Source: Heterohyrax brucei
Lineage: Eukaryota > Chordata > Mammalia > Hyracoidea > Procaviidae
Assembly (NCBI GenBank): GCA_028571685.1
Contig: CM053146.1
Location: forward strand, 112,691,431 to 112,755,430
DNA: 64,000 bases
Reading direction: 5' to 3'
In this document: positions 56,945 through 64,000 of the stretch, piece after piece
Layout: every line of letters begins with the position of its first letter
How positions within the stretch are numbered: the stretch's first letter is position 1
Program-made: the position numbers and the translations under genes
Notes under the pieces: model-generated
Told to the model about the DNA's origin: nothing
The model's database searches: none
What the model saw: the letters and a program-made list of their open reading frames with translations, nothing else

Positions 56945-57170
56945 TTGGTTTTTGGTTTTGGTCCTACCTATTCTGAAGGAAACTGTAACTCTGAAGTTCA
57001 TTCTAGGAAACTGCACTGATACATTAAAAGGTTGTTGAGGGTGAGTGCTAGATACTGTGCCAGCTGTTTGAGATAGAAGAGAAAGCACCTTGAGAAGAAG
57101 GGAGAAAGATTTGCATGAGGACAGCACTTACCTGTAGGGCTTGGGAGGAAATGCACTTGGCTAGGTCAGG
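56945..57170 (+). repeat. 226-base duplication, copy 2
   Basis: The partner of 53736-53961. It is preceded by an AfroSINE tail remnant ('aattgacagcagtgggtttg', 56929-56948), so the T/G-rich start of the duplicated unit looks like the end of that tail. This suggests copy 2 is the source and copy 1 the derivative. Confidence 0.96.
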
Positions 57171-57745
57171 TGACATGAGTGTGGAATTATGAAAAAGTGT
57201 CATGACAGAGCACTGGACTCGGAGAGAACGGTTTCAGTTCTGAGCTTCTAGCAGAGTGCTTGCCATTTAGTAGGAAGTCAGTAAATACTTGTTTAGTTAG
57301 TGGATGAAGAATCAGTTAATTTGTCTATTAATGAAATAATGAAAAGTTTAAATAGTAGTGTTTTCTTTCCTACAGTAATGATGAACATTACAAGATGCAA
57401 CCTTCATGGTAAACTTCAGGAAACCAAATTATTCATCTAATCTGGAGAAATTATCTTTGAGAAGACTTGTTATTGATATGAAAGGTCAATTGCTATTATT
57501 GGCTAGTATAGGTCTGTGTATAATAAATGTCTCCTGGTATGAGTTTTAAAACTTCCTAAAAACTCCCCTAATACTTTGTTTTTTGTGTTAATGAATTATC
57601 CCTTAGAGGGAATTCTGAAGAGAGCTTATCAAATGTTTTTGCAGAGTTGTTTCCCTCCTTATATGCTCGTTTTATTGTATTATCCTTTCCTTTGAATGTA
57701 ACCCACCCTTACCCCTTATCCTCCACACCTTTTTTGTTTTTGCAG

Positions 57746-57832
57746 TATCTCTTGCTCCTCCTCCTCCCTCCATCCTACAGGTAACTCCTCAGTTACCTTT
57801 AATGGGATTTGTGGCCAGAGTCCAAGAAAATA
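57746..57832 (+). CDS. ABI2: ABI2 exon 10 (optional polyproline exon)
   Basis: The 87-base exon encodes [20 protein letters not shown] then GFVARVQEN, matching the ABI segment APPPP...[14 protein letters not shown]. The acceptor is 'tttttgcag' and the donor AATA|GTAAGT. It is phase 1 on both sides; skipping joins exon 9 to exon 11 as QNPVSD, a form I recall from human ABI2, so this is probably a true cassette exon. Confidence 0.97.
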
Positions 57833-58734
57833 GTAAGTTTATGTCTTCTTTATGCTGTAGATCAGATTATAGGCATAAAATGTCATTTATATATGATTGG
57901 CTGAATAGTCATTCACTTGCTGATCCTTCAGATATTGGAATATTTTGATCAAGTCCTGTGAGTGGCTAGTGGTAATGATAAAATAATTAAGATGAAATTT
58001 TGTGCTTTCAGATAGTTTAGTCTAGTAGTGAAGACAGACAAATATAAGGCCTTTGGAAGAAAAGAAAGATCACATCCAACTGGGGAGAGGTCATTTAATC
58101 ACCAGATAGGCCATCTGTTTCTCAGGGTTACCCAGACGAGTAGTAGTCTAGTTTCCTGTCACTGGAAACTGGAATTTTAGAGCTATTGTAAATGGTCTAA
58201 GAACCTTCTCTAGTCCTGTGATTCCCTGCATAGATCAGAATGGCTATTCCATGGTATGTACTGGAAGATCAAGTGACCAGTCTGTCTCCCACAAAGTCTC
58301 ATAGATTGGCAATGAGTTTTGCTTGGCCTGGATTCTGGCGGTCGGCCATGCGGTATCCTGTGGCTAATTTTATAGACACGTTGAGCCTTCTGCTACTCCT
58401 AGAGCAGTCTCCATTAAAGCAGCCGAGGAGACTGATGCTTTCAAATCAGGAGACCTGTGTTCATGTTCAGTGAAGAATTGCTGTCCTGGAGATCAGTGAA
58501 CTTAAGACTGTCTGATACAGGAATTCTTTTCCTGTGGGCTGTTTATGTAAGGAGCCACATAATCAAAAGTTTGCACTATGGGCATGGTATCCAAGTGAGA
58601 TTAATTGTTTAAATGTCATTAGACTGAAGTAGCTCAGTGTGTATGTCTCGTAAAGATGGCCTCACCAATGGCACAGACATTTGCAGTCTATTGCCTAGGG
58701 CTCCTGTACCTTTGGAAATGGGCATTGCCAGTTC

Positions 58735-58830
58735 TAGAATATAAGCTTTGGGAGAACAGAAATTTTGCCTATTTCCTTCAGTGGCTGTTTCCCTAGCATT
58801 TAGCAAAGTGTTTGACACATAGTAAGCACC
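58735..58830 (+). repeat. L2 3' end
   Basis: 'tctagaatataagctttggg', 'agaacagaaattttgcctat' and 'gtgtttgacacatagtaagc' match the conserved L2 3' end in order. Confidence 0.8.
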
Positions 58831-60399
58831 CTTGAGCCCTCCTTTTTTGTGCCTTTATAGTAACTAAATGCTCCTTTTGAGCAACACAGGCTTCCTGTTT
58901 TAGCTGCTGACTGTAATCCAGCCTTACTGGTCTGAGGGCCTAGTTTTTCTTTCAGATGTCTTCATTTCCGTTTGTTAATTTCTGGAAACAATGTGTTTCG
59001 CTTCTGTTTATTGGGGGATTCCCCATGCACACCTTCAAGACTTACCAGACTGATTTCGTAAGATGTTTTGTTAAATATTAAGAGCTGTTTTCATATGTAA
59101 TCAAGTGGATTTCACAAGCTTTTAAACTGTGCTGTTGAAACCCACTATTCTTTTGGCTTGGGTTGAGCCATGCCAGCTCGGACAGAAGTTGACCACCCAG
59201 GAAGATTCGGCTGTTTAACGTGTGCCCAGGACGGCCACAGTCTGACCCTTTGCCAACCCTGTGAGGTCCAGAGTAGAACAGAAGGTCACTGTTTTCATGC
59301 TTTTTGAAAAAATTATTATTCTGCATCTAAACTGGACCAAATAGAAAGACATTTAATCAGAGTAGAACAATGGAATCTCCAGTGTTTGTTCTGTTTTGCA
59401 TGTGTTACAACAAGGCGAAACGTCTAAACATCATTACACTAAAAGACATTTTTTGCCATCACACGTCTAGTGTAACCACACTGATTAAGGAAGGTAGTCA
59501 CTTGGATAAGATGCCAGGAGGTTTTCTGCTTTTACTCCCATGAACATTCACCTAGGAGAATTTCAGTAGTCAGTCATCACTGCCAGAATCACACTGCTTG
59601 ATGTCACTCAGTGTGAGCCAAGTGCCTCTAAGCAGCTTCCAGAGTAAAGGCCCAGTTTAAAAATTGAAGACAAGTCCATCAAGCAAACAGGAGTGTTTGT
59701 ATAGTAGCTATAAAACATTACTTTTTATTATTTTGCAAAAAACTAAATTTCCAAGTTCATCAGAATTATGAACAGGATGTCATTAGTTTTTACGAGTCAT
59801 TAGTGAATGTTGTAAAGTGAAAGTAGAAACATTGAGAATGTTGCATCAACAGACCCCAAACAGTACTGTTTTAATTTAATATTACTGAAGTGCATGACTA
59901 CAAATTCAAGACTTAAACAAATGCCTGAAGTAGGTGATTGTAAAATATTATGGCAGCAGTCCTACTTACATTTTTTAAGTTAACCCAAATTCTGCCGGCC
60001 TATCATGATTGCCTTTTGACAAAGTCCTTTCTCATATCTTTTCATGGTCACTTACATTTTTCACCTACAACATGTATAAAATCAGAAACTTTTATATGAA
60101 GGGAGGTATGCTGTCAGTAATTTTACAGACAGCAGAATTTATACATTCCAATGAATGTTGTCTTCAAAACAGTCACCTTGGAAGGTTATATATCTTTGAT
60201 CTTTGGAATTATCTTCAGAGCTTTTCAGGTACTTTATTTTGAAGGTACTCTGCAGTGACAAATACTTACTTTGCATTAAGTTTGATTTTAGGAAGAAGTC
60301 TGGAATTATGGAACCAGTTTGCTGTGAGTTGGGATTGTCAGCACTCAGCAAGAACAACATAGGGAGCCAGTCCTACTAGGCTAAGTAGCACAGCTGTGA

Positions 60400-60880
60400 T
60401 CCTGCTATCCTGCTCCGTACAGCCCCTCTGTGGTTCCTCATTGCTCTTTACGTAGAGTCTAAATGCTGCAAGGCCCTTCCAGCCTGAGTCTCTTCAGCCT
60501 CCTTTTGCCTCTCTCTACCTCCAACTCTTGATTCCAGCCACACCAAATACTGGTCAGTTCTTTAAAGAGTTCCTGTACTTGTTTTCACCTTTGCATCTGC
60601 TTTTTCTTTTCCTTTCCAAGGAACATGAACTGTCCAGTCCTTCCCTCACCTGTGGTCATTAACTCTGACTTATTCGTCAGGTCTCAGGAAGCCCTCCCTG
60701 AACCATGTCCGAGGGTTGGTCCTCTGATGTGTGCTCCCATAAGGCACTTGCTAGACTTAAGTGAGTGTTTGACTGTCCACGTTTCCATGACTTGGCCACT
60801 GCTCTGTTCTCAGTGCTGAGCATAGTACCTGCCCATTGTAGGCTCTCGGCTGATGTTTGCTGAGTAAGTAACATTGAAAT
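60400..60880 (+). repeat. L2 fragment, long
   Basis: 'aaggcccttccagcctgagt', 'gattccagccacaccaaata', 'cctttgcatctgctttttct', 'gaagccctccctgaaccatg', 'atgtgtgctcccataaggca' and 'gctgagcatagtacctgccc' follow L2 in order. It is the best preserved L2 here. Confidence 0.85.
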
Positions 60881-60929
60881 AGGACTTTAAAGTCACTAGA
60901 CTTTTGCCATTGTGGAGCTTTTAAGACCA

Positions 60930-61120
60930 CAGGCATTAGAGTTCAAGTTCCATCTGTCCCACTTAACTTGTTGTAGGACGTTAGATTAATTAATCTCAGA
61001 AAACCAATTTCTGTATGAGAAAAGGAGTATTAAAAACACTGCTTTCCACCGTTGTAAAGACTGAATGTAGTCGTGTATTATGAAGTGCCAGCTCAGTACT
61101 TGGAGCATTCTGAGTCCTCA
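60930..61120 (+). repeat. MIR-like fragment
   Basis: 'gttagattaattaatctcag' followed by 'tctgtatgagaaaaggagta' and 'gtaaagactgaatgta' follows the order of the MIR core, with much divergence. Confidence 0.45.
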
Positions 61121-62364
61121 AAGATGACAGCTTATGCTGATGGCGTTATTAAAATGGCTCTGAGGCAGATAGAAGAAAAGGTAAAAATGAGCACTGGCAG
61201 CATCTTTGAATAATTCTGTAGTGTAACTCCTCGGGGTGATTGTTTTGAAAGACAAAGTTCCTTTGCATCTTTGATTTTGTGAGGTTGTTTGAGTCAGTCT
61301 CTTTACCTGACTGATACAAGTAGGATATTTTTTTCACACATCAACTGTATGCATTTTATCATGAAGTTACACAAAATTCACATGTCTGTGCCTTTATTTA
61401 TTAAACCATTATGACTAAAGTATATTCTTGAATAAAACATTGAAGTGCATAGTGCAGAGTAGTGCAGTGAAAGGGAAGAATACTGGAATAGGACAGAGTA
61501 TGATATTGATATGAGTAATTCTCGCAACCTATCATCAGTCTTATAAATCCATTTGCTTTAGTCAGTAGACTCAGACTTAAAAAATAAATAGGATTTTCCA
61601 GAGAATTTCACTGAAACAGTACTGGTACCTAATAATAAAAATTAGAAGTGTTCAGTGAACTGGGCGGGCAATTGATAAACAGGTTTCTTCAGTTCATTCT
61701 TTTGAGCTGTGCTCATGTAGGTATCAAGCATTTTAAAAGCTTTGAGTTCTCTAAAAAGTATGGAGATAATAATCTTTTACACATTACCATATGCTGATAC
61801 CTGGACATTTCCTGAAGAAATTCTGGATCATAATTTAGTCTGAACTAATTGAAATTCTGTAAAATAGCAAACTTCCTCACAGATGAAATTACCTGAAGTT
61901 GTTTGTAATCCCATCTCCATTTTCACAAAATGCTTTTAAAGTAATTCGGTTAGAGGAAAGTACTGAATCATTAAAATTAGACTATTCTCTGGACTTACAT
62001 TCTGATTTTTGATAAATATGGTTATAAGTGTCTAAAATAATAAAATTTTGTGACCACTCCTCCTTGGAGTTTGTGAAACCAAACTATATTATACTGATCC
62101 CATTCTTTGAAAAAGAGGATTATGTATTAATCCAAGCAAGTTTGAGAGGCTCAGTTAATAATAATTTCTTTTGCTAAACTTTAGTCAATAACAGTACTAA
62201 CCCAGGAGGGAAAGAAATCATGCTTGGAGAATTCAAACATTATAGGTGGTGCAGCAACTTCTCTTGCCCACTCAGTTTTGTCAGATTATTATTTTCAAGT
62301 CAGAATTTTTATTCCACGAATATAGAAGCTGTAGAGGAAATACTGACCTTTGTATAATGAGTAG

Positions 62365-62706
<342 letters not shown>

Positions 62707-62994
62707 TAAAAGAAAAAGAAACCTACACGGAAAGTCTGAAGATGAAAAACAATACCTGAAGTGACACTGGGTAAGAAAAGACTGGATGGGGGAACAAAAT
62801 GAAGAAATAGCAATAGAAACTATGTGACAAGTCACAGAGAAAAAAGCCACACAAAAAACACTGGTGACCTCTGGGACAATGTGGGACAGTCTTGTATGTG
62901 TAATCGGAGTGCCCAGGAGAGGTGAAGACGAATGAAAAATACTGGACCAGCAGTAGCCAGAGTGTTTCTAGATTCTGTGAAAAATGTGTTGGGC

Positions 62995-63930
62995 ATGTAT
63001 TGCTACACGACAGAGTATTCCAAAATTTAGTGACTTAACACAATAAACAATCACCACAGATACCACAGACTGAGTCTCTGATAGTTAGGTGGTGCTCAGC
63101 TACCTTCACTCAATGCTGTCACAGGAATCACAATAGAGGGTCTTGGAGAGAGCTGGAGAAAAAGGTGGAACAAAATTCTAACTCACAAAAAAGACTAGAC
63201 CTACTGGTCTGATAGAGACTGGGTGTATCCTGAGAATATGAACCCCAGATACTCTTTTAGCTCAGTAATAAAGTCACTCCTGAGGTTCAGCCTTCAGGCC
63301 CATAAAGATTAGACAGGCCTGTAAAACAAAATGAGACTAAAGAGGCCCCCCCAGCCCAGGGGCAAGGACTGGAAGGCAAGAGGGGACAGGAAAGCTGGTG
63401 ACAGAGAACACAGGGTCAAGAACGGAGACCTTTGACATGTAGTGGGCTTGTTAACCAGTGTCATAAAACAGTATGTGTGCTAATTGTTTAATGGGAAGCT
63501 AGTTTGTTCTGTAAACCTTCATCTCATGTGCAATAAAACGAAACATAACCCAGAATAACAGGCAGCTACTGTCTCCTAGTTTCTGTATGTTGTTTATATG
63601 GGTTCCTTGGCGCAGAGACTTGCACATGGCTGCAGACTAGGTGTCAGCTGGGGCTGAAGTCATCTGTCCCAAGGCTCAGTGGAGGAGGATTTGCTCCTGA
63701 GCACCCACACATGGTGGCTTGCGTGATTCAGTTCCTCATGGGCTGTAGGCTAAATACCTCAGTTTCTTCCTTGGCTGTTGTCTGGAGGCTCCCTCTCACT
63801 GGGACTCACCAGAGTACAGCTCATAATCATAGCAGCTTATTCAGCAGCGTGAACAAGCAAGATAAATTGCAGGGTTTTGCCACTTAATGTTGGAAGTGAC
63901 GTCGTATCAGTTTTGCCATATCCTGTTCTT
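62995..63930. repeat. Interspersed repeat, split by insertion
   Basis: The left part ('attgctacacgacagagtat', 'aatttagtgacttaacacaa', to about 63045) and right part ('gtgtcagctggggctgaagt', 'gattcagttcctcatgggct', about 63600-63930) are pieces of one common mammalian repeat with the signature 'aacttagtggcttaaaacaa'. I cannot name the family with confidence. Confidence 0.5.
63050..63565 (+). mobile_element. Afrotherian retroelement fragment (unnamed)
   Basis: The block 'gatagttaggtggtgctcag' to 'gtaaaccttcatctcatgtg' and 'caataaaacgaaaca' interrupts the repeat on either side and ends in an AATAAA-containing A-rich tail. It recalls an abundant afrotherian element, perhaps RTE-related, but the family is uncertain. 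No coding frame is seen. Confidence 0.5.
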
Positions 63931-64000
63931 TAAAAACAAGGCACTAGATTCAGCACATGCTGCAGGGGCAGGGATTGTGTAAGGGCATGAGTGCTGTAAG

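Overview
This window is mammalian nuclear DNA: an internal piece of one protein-coding gene read on the + strand, split into short exons by long, repeat-filled introns. The ten exons recognised here encode most of ABI2 (Abl interactor 2), a subunit of the WAVE regulatory complex that links Rac to Arp2/3-driven actin branching and is a partner and substrate of ABL kinases. The first coding exon (about 39 residues) lies upstream of base 1 and the C-terminal SH3 exons lie downstream of base 64000. Many interspersed repeats are of afrotherian type: SINEs with a tRNA-like head and the tail motif around 'tcgactcgacggca', a BovB/RTE-type LINE, and a lineage-specific L1. They point to an afrotherian, most likely an elephant; the species itself cannot be proved from the sequence.

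Layout of ABI2: exon 2 (3737-3904), exon 3 (17910-18086), an 18-base microexon (19676-19693), exon 5 (38027-38124), exon 6 (40892-41038), exon 7 (41759-41883), exon 8 (42887-43069), exon 9 (49892-50050), exon 10 (57746-57832) and exon 11 (62393-62566). All have AG acceptors and GT donors, and reading phases agree across every junction. Exon numbers count the upstream first coding exon as 1 and the microexon as 4. The exons give, in order, the helical WAVE-binding/homeodomain-homologous part, a Ser/Pro-rich and Ala/Pro-rich linker, and the polyproline-acidic region just before the SH3 domain.

The rest is intron. The window starts in a rearranged BovB/RTE element (1-1120). Intron 2 holds a hAT-type element split by an old L1 that itself carries SINEs. 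Intron 4 (18.3 kb) holds a MaLR-like element broken by an L1 fragment and a full-length but dead antisense L1 (about 27476-34784). Intron 8 holds a tandem duplication, an old L1, a young L1 3' end with a perfect 15-base target duplication, and a mariner element arranged as an inverted repeat. Intron 9 holds a G-rich minisatellite and a 226-base nearly identical direct duplication.

No new multi-gene system is visible. The most interesting signals concern splicing: the microexon, a splice donor rebuilt at the start of exon 5, a 41-base copy of the exon 6 acceptor about 620 bases upstream, tandem acceptors at exons 7 and 11, and a possible stop-containing alternative exon in intron 9.
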